From contig NC_091936.1 in the NCBI RefSeq assembly GCF_041260155.1, positions 42,190,963 to 42,254,962 of the forward strand: DNA of 64,000 nucleotides. The letters are read 5' to 3'. Positions 9,945 to 23,235 of the stretch are shown here, piece after piece; position 1 is the first letter of the stretch; every line of letters starts with the position of its first letter. The translations under genes were made by a program, and so were the position numbers. The stretch comes from Ptychodera flava (taxonomy: Eukaryota > Hemichordata > Enteropneusta > Ptychoderidae). The notes under the pieces are model-generated. The model was not told the origin of the DNA, did no database searches, and saw only the letters and a list, made by a program, of their open reading frames with translations.

Positions 9945-10375
9945 TCCCAGTTTGGCGCAAAACTATGGAACACATTGCCGAATTCTATTAGAAATCAAAT
10001 ATCTAGGTATTAGAGTTCACAAAAGCCCTGAAAGACTATCTCTTACGAGAATGTCTTGCTATATATTAATGTGCTTACGTATTTGGTCGAATTCTAAGGT
10101 TAAACGAATTCTAGCTGTAATACCTTAACTTTGTGCAATCTTTTTTTAATACTGTCACAGTTACTATCTTCTCTTCACAAAATTACATGTATCATTTCTT
10201 GGACAGCAGCCAATAATAGCTTTTGATAATGCAATGTACATATGAGTTAACGGGACTAGGTTCGACTAGCACATGGCTATATTTCTATCTCCTTATTGTC
10301 AATGTATTCTGCGGACTTTGAATTGTATTATGTTACTTTAAGCTTAAATATGACAATAAAATGATGATGATGAAA
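9945..10375 (+). mobile_element. LINE 3' end fragment
   Basis: The plus strand reads GAKLWNTLPNSIRNQ, a conserved word near the C-terminus of CR1/L2/Jockey-type ORF2 proteins. Decayed tail codons and a 3' UTR follow, ending AATAAAATGATGATGATGAA, a short ATG/TGA repeat tail. It is strongly 5'-truncated, with at least one stop after the conserved word. Confidence 0.6.
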
Positions 10376-13300
10376 ATTATGTCCTTTTTCGGGCCATATT
10401 GTCAAGGAACCGGCCGTGTGAGGGCGCTTTTGGGCCCCAAAATTAAAACTGCCGCTGTGTTACGATTGTAATTTCCAGGTAAAAGTCTTACACGATATAG
10501 GTATAATTCTGATAACCATGACGAACATTCAACTAGGTACGTAGGTGGGAATACAAACAATTGCAGCCGGTCAAACGTGGAAGATCTTTCTTTGATTGAC
10601 TCAAGTATCATCACCGTGTTTCTTTTGTTAACTCAAGTATCATTGCTAATGTGTTGATTAACACACAATGCAGCTACCGGTCGGTCAATTAAGGGAAACT
10701 GGAAAGCAATCGACAGCTTTGCTTTTCATTGAGTACAGACAAAAGATATTTACCGACATTGACATTGATACTGGTACTCAAATGGACAAAATAAAAAAAA
10801 TAAGTTGTTAAAATAAAAAATAAGTTGTGACAATGATATGGTTTCGTCACTTTAGTCAACAGGTGATTAGCTTTAAAATGAAACAATAGCTCATACATAT
10901 ATCCACAAATCTTGACCATGTAACGTTAGTAACTATAATTTTTAGAAGTTGGCATTTTATCACAAGAATATCATAAGTACTAAAAAGTGTCGGTTGCTAT
11001 GCCGAGTCAGCAGAATAATTATGTATATCTTTAAAACATTCCCCCAATCAAGTATTTGGGATTTCATTTCTTATCCAATCACTGTACTTGTCATACTTTT
11101 CAGCCAATGTACGTGTACTTCCTGTGATGTATTTTACATGTTCAGGTTACGCCTTGCAAAATTGTCTATTTAATGTGAATTTTCATGTGTATAGGGAGAT
11201 TTTCAGATTTTCAGAGACGTTCGGAGACTTTCGGGGAGTTTCAAAGACTTTTGACTTTTTGAGGCTTTTGGACTTTAGACTTAAGACTTTGTGATGGAGG
11301 CTCAGACTTTTGTCAGTCTAGGCGTCCCCTGGCCTCGGCAGACTCTTCGTTGGTCGAATCCGGCTACGTATCAATAAAGGTAACATTCACTTCAAGTTGC
11401 GGCGTCCCTGTGTAGTAGAATCCCAGTGGTACCTCTCCCCGGGTACCTCTCGTCGAGCTAATTCCCTGACCAGACTGAAGTTGTCGGCCGTAAAAAGAAG
11501 CGGGCAACAGCTGGAGCGCATGAATTTCCAAAAATGGCTGAAACTTCCGTTTTTTTACTAGCTTGAAATTCATATTCAATCTCATTATTATTGAAATTTC
11601 TGAACGTACAGCCCCCTTGCCGGTCAAATTTTGGATTAAAAATGTTTACACGTTGGTAGACTTGAATTATAAATAATCTTTATTCTTTATTATTATTACT
11701 AGACTTTAATCCAATGAAAAAACTAAGAGTGCTACATTCTTTTCAGAAGATATTGAACAGCGAAGCAATGTTGTATCAGCTCAATATTTCCATTAAATAA
11801 GTCAGGACCAAAAAAAGCAACCGTACTTCAGTGAACTTGTAACTTTGATGACCCTGATTGACCCTGTGTCAAACCAAAGTGGAGACAATATTCTTTGCTT
11901 TTTTGCCTTTCTAAACATTTTCTAATACCAATGTAAATTTTTTGAGATTAGTTCACTGCCCTGCTGAGTGCTTAGGTTACCTACGAAGATAATTCCTAAG
12001 GTTAGTAGGACCTGAGTTTACATTTTCCGACTTGCAGCCTCGCTAATTTAACTTTAGATTAAATGTGAAACATTCGTGAGAAAATAACCAGGGAAAAATC
12101 AGTGGATTGAAGGAGGCTTTGATTTTTTGCAAAGCATCTTTTGACATTTGACCTCAACTAAGTCGTCGTTTGGAGATTTTGCGTCGCAAATTGTAAATGT
12201 AAATGTAATATCTTCGTCAATTACAGGTGATTTTCAGAGCAGGAAGGCTGCTATTTAGTAAATAAAGCCATTGCTCCAAATTCTGAATGCTGAAATCATA
12301 TGGCCTTGCCTCGGCAGAGGGGTAGGGGAGGGGGAGGGGTACTCCACCGGATACACAGGAGTTTTTAACTGTATTGGTACCGCGCAAGTTGAAACATTTA
12401 TCACTTACATAATTATTTGGGATTTCTGGTCAAAAACTACACTACAAATCTAATGAAAATAAAGTCCAAAATGTTGATGACCCCGGATGACAATGATTAC
12501 AACTTCGCTGAACGTCTAAAATATTGCTTTTTCGCGCTTGGGGAGGACCTGCGTAATTTTGATTAACTTTACATTAAAGTAGTAACAGTCAATTATCGTT
12601 CTAAGGTTTTGATACAAATGAGAGCAAGGGTCATCTACACGTTTTGCAAATCGTGTATGTATGCCTATATGAACCAATCAGCACATTTGCCCGCTCTTTA
12701 AGATCATAACCTTGAGCTAATAACTCGACATTTCGACATGGTCATTGTCAATTGATTTTAATTCAAATCTGAGCGACAAGCTATTGTGGCAAGAAACGTG
12801 CGGCGATGAATCAGGTAAAATTGCGCCCTCCGGTGGTCCAAATCCATATGCTTAAGATTTAAGGGAATGTCCTGTAAATCCTTGGATAACTATATATTTC
12901 GGGGGAAAATCTTTGGCGATGCTGTCGCTCTTCTCATTGGGAATATCAATTGAAGATAATGATTTTTCTAACCTGAAAATCGTTGACTTTTGAGCTCGTT
13001 CTATGAATTAAGCATGAAGGGCGCTTGAGGTTTCAAAACGCGTGTACCATAACTATATTTCTTTCGGACCATCTTCGTCAATATCTAGTGAATACGAAAA
13101 GTCTATTCTGTTAAAAGCGAGTACTTCAGCCTGAGATTTGATTAGGGTAGAGTAACCATTGTTTCCAGTAAAACACACTATAGAGATTGCATTTAGATAT
13201 TGTGAAAAACACTCTGGACTCTGAACTAGCAACCTCGGTTGGAGGAGAATTGGAAAGGTAGAATCTTTAGTTCAGGTATTTCAGAGAAATTACATTGTTC

Positions 13301-13810
13301 ATACTGGATATAGACGTAGAGAAATCAGTAACTATGATCTCCAATAGTACTGCTCTTACAGTCTGGATCTAAAAAATGGCCTCGTGCTTGTGGTCCTCCA
13401 TTAGCATCAAGATTTACGTTTGTGTTTTTGCTAATCTAGTTTTAATCTATCCCAGGGCACACTCTCTGAGTTCATTGTATTTGTCAGCCAGAGTTTGACC
13501 ATGTCGCTAGATTTTGACCGTAGAGGAATCTGTCGAATTGTCGCATGGGTGGCTACTATAAGTAACATCACATCGTGAAGCGCAAGGTTTGCAAGTGAAT
13601 GAAACCCAATAAAAATGGTCAAGGTTTAGTTTATCCGTGACTTCATAATTTTGTAACAATGCTTATTAATATTAAATTGTCCCTGAGCAATAGCTGTACC
13701 TTTTTGAATATGTTGTAATTAGTTTTCTTAATTTTTCTTGGTTTTCTTTATAAAGAAGTACATCTTTTTATATATAGAAGAAGAAGTAGATCTTCAATTC
13801 ATTCAAATGC
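10376..13810. other. Intergenic stretch without a recognised gene
   Basis: Only short frames without family motifs or paired splice signals are seen. The base composition is ordinary for the window. A G-rich patch lies at 12,315-12,345. I see no tRNA, known repeat or exon that I can support. Confidence 0.4.
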
Positions 13811-14018
13811 CAATTAACACGATTGAAACTAATTTGGATAATTGGATGGTGAAGTAATGTCAATCTACAAATGTACTCTCATCTGCTTTTCTTTTTATAT
13901 TACTCACTTGTTTATATGAGTAATTTGCAATATTGCAACATTCAGCTAAAGGGCACCTAACACTTTTGAGAATTTTGCAAAATATGAGAATTCCAAATTA
14001 GTTCCAATCGTGTGAATT
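13811..14018. mobile_element. MITE with CACGATTGAAACTAATTTGG ends, copy 1
   Basis: A 208-bp non-coding element. The left end CAATTAACACGATTGAAACT is mirrored on the right as AGTTCCAATCGTGTGAATTG. A second copy in the reverse orientation lies at 34,055-34,264. No transposase is present. Confidence 0.65.
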
Positions 14019-14480
14019 GTTACAAACTTATAAGTCAAGGGTAAAGTAAATCTTGACCATTTAGCAACGTACATACACTGACACATTTGAAAGTGCCTAT
14101 TCAAGGTGTTAATTAATTCGGTGTTAGGTATGCAGTGTGTAGGGGTCTTGGCTAAATTTGGAACTAATTGTCCATTCAGATTTATGCAAGGGTTCAATAT
14201 TCATTTTGAACGCTGCACAAGAAAGTTTCGACCAAGACTTTCTGATTTTACACGATCACGAACATGTTCTATGCGTTCTGCCTTCTTCCTTTCTACTTTC
14301 AATGAGTAGACAGAAGTTACATATCGCAAGAGATAATCTCTTTCAGCGTTTTATCGTCGTCGGTTTAGGCCCCGATGCTAAAAAACTGAAGATAGAGTTT
14401 AGCTGTTCACATGGTGATTTAATACAGATGAGTAATGTGTGGCAGTTGTGCGATAGTCTGGCGTTTCCCAGGCACGTCAT
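14019..14480. other. Unassigned stretch with a spurious frame
   Basis: Open frames run through this stretch into the TIR element that follows. They have no recognised motif, and I do not call a gene. Confidence 0.3.
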
Positions 14481-15397
14481 GACAGTCTCGTGCTGGGGCT
14501 ACCAGGCTTTGACCTGGAGAAGGGGTTTGGCATTAGACTAGGAGCAGCCTTTCCCCTCCCTGCCGGCGGTAACACCCTCATGGGGTGCGAGATATTCGGA
14601 GTCACACCGTTTCCGTCATCGCCATTTTCTTTTTCCTTATAGGAAAGGCAAACTTTTGTCTACAATAAGAAGAAACTTAAAAATAACTATTTTTATACGT
14701 CTAAACATTAAAATGCACTAATTCATATATTTTTTATCCATTAAGGATCTAAAGTTATATATTTACTTTATAACGTACTTAATTTGTAGATACTTCTGAC
14801 CATAACGGATCTAAAATAATTTATAATATACATTCGGAAAAGTATATACATATCTAAAATAATCTCAATTTATAATATAATCATAAAGATACCGATCAGT
14901 TTGCATATTATTGCTGATGTATTGACAACAAAATGTCAAAACTTCCGTCCATTACATTATCTGTTGAGATGACGATGAATGAAGTAAACTGGTGTGTACA
15001 TGAATTCGACATTCGACTTTTAGCAGTTGTGTGAGCATAAGCAATTGAATGTCGATTAATCGATGTTATAACATTACAGGACAGTGCCATCAGTTTATCT
15101 ATTAAAATTAAGAAGAGAAAATTTACTGCCCCTAGGAGCAGAAAAATTCCACAAACTGCTATGTAGATATTTACAGATGTAAAATATTTATATCTTTGAA
15201 ATTCATCTTCTTTAATTAGCCTTTCCTTTGAAGAAAAAATGTGTTTGACCACGGGCGATAATGGAATTGATGAGCCTCCGAAGATCTCGCACTCCATAGG
15301 GTGTTACCGGCGTCGGGGAGGGGTAAGACGGCTGCTAGTCCGTAATGTCAAACCTTATCTTCAGGTCAAAGCCTTTTGGCCCCGGCACGAGACTGTC
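14481..15397. mobile_element. Non-autonomous TIR element with ~115-bp inverted ends
   Basis: The left end (14,481-14,593, starting GACAGTCTCGTGCTGGGG) is the reverse complement of 15,283-15,397 with few mismatches. The GC-rich ends flank an AT-rich core with no transposase. In copy 1 of the duplication only the right end survives (8,259-8,372), because its left end falls at the Polinton junction. Weak similarity of the flanks suggests the ends may extend about 20 bp further out. Confidence 0.7.
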
Positions 15398-16759
15398 AGG
15401 AGACGCCAAGTTCATTCAAGACCTCCTTTGTATAAAATCACATCAAAACAGCAAAAATTTATCTTTAGCTTCGTTCAGCTTAAATCACTTATGATAAAAC
15501 ACCAAAACAGACTATATCACGCAGTGTAAATAGGTCATCCCTTGTCATCAAACTTTCGACTGCACCAAACGTATATTGCTTCACATAGCGAATGGCGGGT
15601 TCGACGTGATTTCAATTATTTCAAAGGCTGGGACACAAGTGAATTATCTTTTCATTTATTAAAATGTAATTCAAATCAGGAAGCCTGCATAGCAACAATC
15701 ATCTACACTTTTTTCGCATATTGTCTTTAGTATGCTTATAGCTATCTTCTTGGGCAAACAAAGCACTCAGCGAGACGGTGAACTTATCGCCACATAGGTT
15801 TAACCGATATTGGGAAAGGTTTAGACAGGCAACAAAAACAAAACATGAAAACAAACAATTGTATGCATTTTGGATTGACGTAAGGTCACTCAGGGTCCTC
15901 AACCTCTCAAGTTCACCGGAGAAATAAAAGTTTTATGTATGCCCTGCTTTGCTGTTTTTGTTAGTTACAATTAATTTAGAGAAAGTATTGAGCCGATGCC
16001 CTATTGTTTTATGGCTAAATATCTTCTAGAAAAAATGTAATGCTCTTTTTTGTTAGATTAAAGTATGCCTAGGTGAGGAGGCTTTGAATCCAAAAATGAC
16101 CTACTAGACGGCTGTCTGAGGAAATATTTTAATCATATGCTTGAATGTAAGCTGAATCTGAAATGTAAGTTTATTCATTTGAACTTCAAGAGAAAAAACT
16201 GGAAAATTCGGAAAATTTTGGAACTTCGTGCGCTTCGGCGGCCAATTTTTATTGGTGGGGTGCCCGACAACGCCCTCACACGGCCGAGTACTCTACTCAA
16301 CTTCCTACACATTTTGGCACTTATTCCTCAAATGTCCATTGCGGAAAACTCTTAGGCGAGATGGTCTCTCTCTTCAGACTCAATATGAATTGAAGCAGGC
16401 CATGATTTATTTTCCGACTTGAAAATGTTTGACGTTTGAGCTAAACTAGGCAAACGGGGTGGCTGTAGGTGTCGATAAATCGAGGTCATGGCTTTTCGTC
16501 GACGGGAGGGTGGTTGAGGAGGGTCGGAAACCACGAAGGTTCTCACAGAGTTGGCCAGCGCATGAGTTAAATACATTTATCCATTTATATTACCAATTAT
16601 TAGGGATTTCTGATCGAAATATTACTAGTAGTATTACGAAACCACACGAGTCCAAAAAGGTTCATGACCTTGGATCACCCTTGGTCATCAAACTTTCGAC
16701 AGCTCCGTAAGGTGTGTGAAGTTAGCTCCCAGTTCCCAGTTCGAGTAAATGCGAATAAG
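14589..16759. repeat. 2.2-kb duplicated segment, copy 2
   Basis: Collinear with 7,383-9,575 in the same orientation. Differences are an extra block at about 15,755-15,900 (GCACTCAGCGAGACGGTGAA and following) and scattered small indels. It is cut on the right by a MITE at 16,759. Beyond the MITE, 16,925-16,982 is an inverted scrap of the same repeat (GAGTTGGCCAGCG word), so this locus has been rearranged more than once. Confidence 0.8.
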
Positions 16760-16924
16760 CCTTTGACGTTCCAAGCCAGAATTTCCATATACTGTTATGA
16801 TATAACAGCAATAAATCACACCCAGCGACTGTATACCACTCTATTTTGACCAGTTCCCTTCATATATGTCGTGAACTGGTCAAAATATCGTGGTATACCG
16901 TCGCTGGATGTGCTTTATTGCTTA
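16759..16924. mobile_element. Palindromic MITE, copy 1
   Basis: The core is a long hairpin: AGCAATAAATCACACCCAGC and its complement flank a TTGACCAGTT / AACTGGTCAA inner stem. One side carries a tail with TTGACGTTCCAAGCCAGAAT. A copy in the opposite orientation is at 29,411-29,602. No coding potential. Confidence 0.75.
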
Positions 16925-16983
16925 AATATAAATGGATAAATATATTTAACTGATACGCTGGCCAACTCTGTGAGAATCTTCTA

Positions 16984-17066
16984 ACATACATACATACATA
17001 CATACATACATACATACATACATACATACATACATACATACATACATACATACATACATACATACA

Positions 17067-17097
<31 letters not shown>

Positions 17098-17295
17098 GTT
17101 TATTGTTATTATGTTTATAAACCTTTATTGTACTTTATGATCAAGATCCCAACTGGGATACGATTTCAATAAAGGCTTACTTTACTTTACTTTACTTTAC
17201 ATACATACATACATACATACATTCATACATACATACATACATACATACATACATACATACATACATACATACATACATACAAACACATATGTATG
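16984..17295. repeat. (CATA)n microsatellites with a TTTAC run between
   Basis: Two (CATA)n tracts (about 16,984-17,095 and 17,201-17,286) flank a spacer with CTTTATTGTACTTTATGATC and a (TTTAC)n run at 17,180-17,202. The frames here (MYVCMYVC type) are microsatellite artefacts. Confidence 0.85.
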
Positions 17296-18400
17296 TAAAT
17301 GCGAATAAGGAGCTGTTCTTGTTGTTTTTGTTGTCTGCACTTGGTATTGCAATGGGGTCACTTAGGGGCATTGACCTGACAAGTTCACCGGAGTGAAGGA
17401 GTTCAAAGTAGGCCATGCTTTGCTGTTTTTGTTCTCTATTAATCGGACGGAGTTGATATTAAGCCGATGTCCGACAGTTTCGCAAGATCTAGAAAGCATA
17501 TATATCTCAGTTTTTTATTGGATTAAGGTAGAATGCGCCTCGTTGTGAAGTTAGCTCCCAGTTCCCAGGTCGAGTAAATGCGAATAAGGAACTGGGGTTT
17601 GAAGTCAGCTGCCGAATCCCCGTTCCGAGATTTTGTTCCTTATTTATCTATGTTAAATTCCGAGAGAAAAAGCGGGAAAATTCGGCCGATTTTGGAAACT
17701 TTGGCAGCTCCGGCGGACCCTTTCTTTTTGACTTGGGTGCCCAAAAACGGTCCCACACGGCCGAGTACTTGACTCTGCTTCTTTGAGGAGACACCATTTT
17801 CTGAAGCTATCTCCTCACCTGAATTTAAAACACATCCCTAAGAGTAAAAAAATGTTCTTATCATGTATCTTTCATATCTTAATGTAAAGTTCAAGAAGCA
17901 TGGCTGCATGTATGTAAACTCAAAGTCGGGTACGACTTTCCTTACAGATTCTCTTCGATCCGCCTGACAGTGAACTAATCTCCAAAAAAGTTTCAACTGA
18001 CATTAAAAATAAGTTAACACATCGCAAAAACCCGAAAACTCTAACAAATTCAAACAAGAAACAAACTAAACAATTGTCTGCACTAGGAATTGCCATGGGG
18101 TCACTTAAGGTCATTGACCGGACAAGTTCACTTGAGTGTAAGAGTTCAATGCCGGCAATACTTTGCTGTTTTTGTTCCCTGTTAATCGGGGGGGGGGGGG
18201 GGGTAATTAAGCCGATGCCCGACAGTTTCGCAACTAAATGTCTTTTAGAAAGCATGTAACATCTCAATTTTTTATTGGATTAATGTAGAATGCGCTTCGG
18301 GGACAGTTATTCGGACTCTCAAATCTGTTCAATTCTTTTCTGATCAAAAGTTTAGACATCGCACTAAACTTGCTTCAAGTCTGTTGGCATAAAAGTATGA
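17296..18400. repeat. Two or more copies of a dispersed repeat family
   Basis: 17,330-17,545 and 18,070-18,310 share CACTTAnGGnCATTGACC, then GCTGTTTTTGTT, AAGCCGATG, CGACAGTTTCGCAA and TTTTTTATTGGATTAA, then GTAGAATGCGC. Related pieces lie at 8,690-8,880, 15,730-16,060 and 24,890-25,200. An 18-base G run sits at 18,188-18,205. The family is unnamed, with no coding capacity visible. Confidence 0.65.
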
Positions 18401-18448
18401 AAACATATAAGAAATTGAACGGTTGATCATCAAGAAAGCGCGAAACCA

Positions 18449-18667
18449 ATGTTGTTCGACTTATTGAAAGATGTCAAAAAGTGGTCGACCATAGACAACT
18501 TCAATCAAATTTTGCCTACAATGTGTAGAAAAAACCTGGGGTCAGAGGTTTTAGGTGGGCTACTGTTAACCCCTGACCTGAGGTTTTTCTAGACAGTGAA
18601 GGCAAAATTGGATGGAAGTTGTCTATGGTCGACCACTTTTTGACATCTTTCAATAAGTCGAATAACA
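18449..18667. mobile_element. Foldback element
   Basis: An inverted repeat with arms of about 95 bp: TCGACTTATTGAAAGATGTC and onward at the left is mirrored at 18,570-18,662. The loop is short. It is MITE-like and non-coding. Confidence 0.7.
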
Positions 18668-20303
18668 TCTGCAACTGCTCGTTTTCAACAATATTGGTGT
18701 AAAAAGACCAGCTGTCTGTGTGCATAAGGAAAAATTACCAAAAGACCTCACACCTCTTCAGCTTTTTGGTGTTAAGAGTTCATGAATGAACCTTCATTGC
18801 AGGTCGACATATTTTCTAGTTTATACGACAAACATGACAATTATTACAGCGGTAATACCATCAAAGTGCAAATAATTTGATAACAAGGTATACAGTACGG
18901 AAACAATTTCAAATAAATGAATAGACAAATCAGTAAACGAAGAAATCATAAATTTAAGCGCCGTGGCCATTTTCTGTCAAAACCAATTTCACAACCATTT
19001 TAAGATGTTGACTTGCAATGTACAAACATGGTTCGCCAGATTGACGTTGTATGCTTTGAGGAAGATGAACAGGGATTGAAATAGTATTACGTATGTAATA
19101 AATATACAGAAAGAAAAACATTATATATGGAAACCATTTAACATGTCATTTCTGTCCAATGGGTGAACTCTGCACCTCCAACCAAAATGACTGAATTTGT
19201 GTAAATGGATTGGCTTCATATACTTGCAATTCTCTAGTCAACTACATAGGAATAAATTGTGATCTTTTATATAAACAAAAAGTCCACTTTTCTTACTCTT
19301 ATGACGTTTACTATTTGATATAATGTTGACAGCGGACAAAGTATTTTTTCTACAACCAGAGTATATAGCTGTCTTCGCTGGAAGTTGAAGTGCCAGATGC
19401 CAAAACAGAGCGTTGTAAACATAGACATAAATCGATTACACAAGCAATAATATCTCTTGTTCTAGACTTATGCATCTTGCAATTCGTCAGATGGAATAGG
19501 CTAACAACAGTGACATTGCCTCCCATAAATCTTTGAATTGGTCAATAACAGTTCTGGGTAGTTCGTAGACTGAAACATCCATCGCACGAGGGGGAGCGTA
19601 GAGAGCGCTCTCGGGCGATGGATCTTTCAGTCAAGGGAGTTATAAGTTTCAAAACTTAAAATTAAATCGGACTCTTGAGAACGTGAAACATAGAAGTGTT
19701 GCAGTTAATACGGTCCAGTTACTCTAAAATAAGCAAAGGATGCTCTTCATTGTGAACCCAAAATTGTTGGTAAGCGAAATATACTAAAATCCCAAAGATC
19801 CGTGTACAACTTCAGAAAAGGCCAACTTCTCAAACTTGAAGTCACTTTTGTCATGCATACCATGGTCAACAATGCTTGACATTGAAGACCTTGACGAAGG
19901 TGTTAGTGTTTTTACGACATTTTGTATAGTGCATTATATTACGATGCCCTGCCTTTCGCATTTTGATTGGTCGAGCTGAACCACGTGACTGACCACAACT
20001 ACACAGTAATGCTCTGTTTACACATGTTACATGCCCGTAAGAATATGAATAATAAGATTAACAACTCAAAGTATCGTATCTTTACAGCTCAAACGTAAAT
20101 AAATGGAGCACTTGTGGGCCAAGTCGAGATACTTTTTTCTGAAATATCTCCGGATTTGCCAATATTTTACAGCGCGCGTGACAGTGCGTCGCGCGTACTG
20201 CTCAGTTCTGGGGCCCAGTTGTCGTTCACTCCGAAAATTTTCGCAAATTTTGACGGTTTTCTCCGGTTCGTTGATAATATAATGGAAATAACAACTCCGC
20301 TCT
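18668..20303. other. Intergenic stretch without a recognised gene
   Basis: Nothing is supported except a short imperfect hairpin near 19,580-19,640 (GAAACATCCATCGC ... GCGATGGATCTTTC). Confidence 0.4.
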
Positions 20304-20423
20304 GACCATTAACGTGTATTTATGGGCGCGGGCTCGAGAAAAGCCAAATAAACGGGTCGGCAAGCCTCGCCGTTAATTTTTGGCTTTCCCCTCGCCCTTG
20401 CCCATAAATAAATGTTAATGGTC
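20304..20423. mobile_element. Short foldback MITE
   Basis: A 120-bp inverted repeat: GACCATTAACGTGTATTTAT at the left is mirrored as ATAAATAAATGTTAATGGTC at the right, with a GC-rich stem (GGGCGCGGGCTCG against CCCTCGCCCTTGCCC). It abuts the coding start of the LINE remnant that follows and may be inserted in it. Confidence 0.7.
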
Positions 20424-22515
20424 TGCGCGTCGCCCGTTATTTCTATAATAGATGAATGTGTTCCTAAAATAAAGCTTAGAGGGCACAGATATCCTCCATG
20501 GTTTGATGCGGATCTTAGTGCTCTGCTTAAAGAGAAACCAGATATATATCGTAGATTTAAAAAGTTTGGAAATCCCGCAGTAGGCCCTAGACTATGAAAT
20601 ATTTTCCAAACCGCGGTCAAAATTTGAAAAACTTAAAAAACATAAAATATTGCGAGAACATAGATGATATTGAATGTCCGCATGGCACAATCCAAAGCGC
20701 TTCTGGGGGTTTGTCGCTACCAAATCAAAGTCAAGCTCTATTCCGAAATCAATGAAACAGTCTGATACTGTACGACTCGCCACTTTTAATTGCTGAAGGT
20801 TGCAATTCATTTTTTGAATCACAAATGTGATGATCCACACTTAGCTGACATAGTGCCAGTTAAAGTGAAATCATCAGTAATATTTATGCATGTTATGATG
20901 ACGTATTGACATTGTTACTTTCTACTGATGTCAACAAAGCATGTGGATTTGATAACATATCAGGTGTTATTCTAAAACAATGTGCAGAGGAACTGGTATT
21001 TCCTCTGACTTATATTTTTAATAAATCTCTCATATCTGGAATTTTTCCAACGTTTTTTAACGTTGTAATGTGGTACCAATTTTAAAAAGGGAAACAAGCA
21101 GGATATAAAAAATTACAGGCCTGTTTCACCTTTATTCAGCAAGGTTTTTGTGGAGATTGTTTTTAAAAGTTTGTATAGTCACGTCGTAAATGTAATTTCC
21201 GATGATCAGCATGGTTTTGTTCCTGGGAGGAGCGTTGAGACTAATCTTGTCACTTATACAGATTATGTTTCAACTGTATTCAACAATAAATTACCATCTG
21301 ATTCAATTTATCTTGACTTCAGCAAAGCTTTTGATTCAATATCACATAAATTACTAATTCATAAACTCTCTTCCTTCGGTTTCACCGGACATTGTATCCA
21401 GTGGCTTGAGTCATATTTGTCTCGCTCTCAAAGCACTGTTGTTGAGGGAAGTTTTCGAAATGGTGTCTAGTTTTATCCGGTGTACCTCAGGGGTCCATAA
21501 TTTGCACCCTGTTATTTATCTTGTACATAAATGATTTGTCACAATGTGCTTAGTCATCGAATTTATTGTATATGCTGATGATTCAAAGCTTTATAAAACA
21601 ATCAAGCAAATTTCTGACTGCGCACTGTTGCAGGATTATTTTGACAGGGTTGTTTGTTGGTGCTTAACATGGAAGCTGAAACTAAATGTTGAGAAATGTT
21701 GTTGCATTACATTTTCGAATAAAACCAAGAAGTTTCTTTTAATTATTCTATTGATACAGTACCGACTACACGTTGTACATCTGTAAAGGACTTGGGCGTC
21801 ATCCTTGGTGGCTCAATGGACTTCTCTGAGCATATCGATAATGCAGTTAAGGAAAGCAATGCGTAACCTTGGTTTTTAAATCGTTATTGTAAAGATTTCA
21901 TTGATGTTAAATCTTTAAAGACTCTGTATATCGCCCTGGTACGCAGCGGCCTCGAATACTGTTCTGTTATCTTCAGAAGAATCTTGTTGATAAAGTTGAA
22001 CCTGTTCAAAAGAAATTCATTAAGTACTTGTGTTTTAAACTGAATATGCGTTACTGTTCATCAGGATACACATAATTATGCAATTTTTTCAATTTGCCTC
22101 CTCTATACAATCGTAGGAAGGTTTCTGATCTTAGCTTCCTGTACAAATGTGTTCATTCTGTGGTAAATTGTTCTCATTTAACTCAAATCCCACTGAACGT
22201 TCAACGTAGTCTACGGGTAAACCTACCATTTCGGGTACCCTTTTCCAGAATCAATGTTCGTAAACACTCCTTTTTGCCACGTGCTTTAAGCACTTATAAC
22301 GATATTTCAAAATTACACTCGAGTATTGACATTTTTGACAGATTTAGTCTTTTTAAAACAAGTGTAATGAATTATTTTTACTCATGATTTGTATGTTGTC
22401 CTTTACGTCAATTTTATGTTTGTCCTTATTTTATGTATTTTGTATGTTTGCAGAGCCTGTAATTTGGAATTTACTCCTTTTGGTTCTCCGAATAAATAAA
22501 TAAAAAATTAAAATA
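20424..22515 (+). mobile_element. 5'-truncated LINE (CR1/Jockey-like), dead
   Basis: The readable parts in order are a pre-RT linker (YPPWFDADLSALLKEKPDIY, then NPKRFWGFVATKSKSSSIPK), RT fingers (KACGFDNISGVILKQCAEEL), RT palm (SIYLDFSKAFDSISHKLLIH), the YADDSKLY catalytic core near 21,570, thumb words, and a C-terminal region at 22,094-22,387 (LPFRVPFSRINVRKHSFLPR). The endonuclease is missing. Frame changes fall near 20,600, 21,060, 21,470 and 21,780, with in-frame stops, so it cannot move. The 3' end is an AATAAATAAATAAA tail. Confidence 0.85.
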
Positions 22516-22924
22516 AATAAACATGTGTTGATCCGTGTGCGCTCAGACCGTAAGAGCATGAAACATGAAACATTAGCATGAAACATGCGTCGTCATTACA
22601 CAACTAGAATACAGCTGTCAATGTGGCGGGAACTATTGTGGCAACAACTGTCAATTGAGTGAGTAGTGAACTCATGTAATAGAGGAAGAAGATGGGTATA
22701 TGTGTAAAACGTTAGAATTTAGGGACTGGTGAGTTTCTTCGGCCGGGGGGGGGGAGGTGGATTCATGGGGGGGGGGGGGTCACCCTGTTTTTGACTTTGG
22801 TGATGGGGGGGGGGGTCACCTGTTTTTGAAATGCCCAATAGGGGGGGTCAGTGTGTTTTTGAATTACTACACAGGCTCATCATTGCCTAAAATGCTAGTG
22901 TCAGCCTCAAATTTCACCATTCAG

Positions 22925-23235
22925 TTGCATTTTTCGGCGCGCCCTTCGGGCGCGTAACTTTAATAATCAGACATATTTTTCAGCACGCCCAACTTTAACA
23001 TATAAGGCATACATATATCAGAGATATTTGTATGTTCAATATTTTTCAGCATGCTCTTCGAGCACACTACTTTAATATATCAGACATTTTTCTGCACGCC
23101 CTTCCTGTGCATGACTTTAATATACAAGACATATATATCAGAGATATCAGGATGTTTCATATTTTTCTCCGCGCCCTTCGGGCGCCATACTTTAATAAAT
23201 CAGAGATATATGCCAGAGATATCTTGATGTTTGCT
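22925..23235 (+). repeat. Tandem repeat with GCGCCCTTCGGGCGC hairpin
   Basis: About five degenerate units, 50-75 bp apart. Each has ATTTTTCAGC, then a hairpin word (GCGCCCTTCGGGCGC or a mutated form), then ACTTTAATATATCAGACATA. The hairpin is perfect near 22,936 and 23,168 and decayed in the others. Confidence 0.65.

Noticed and set aside
14158-14541. 127-residue plus-strand frame
   Set aside because: Its C-terminal third is the inverted end of a TIR element and the rest has no family motif.
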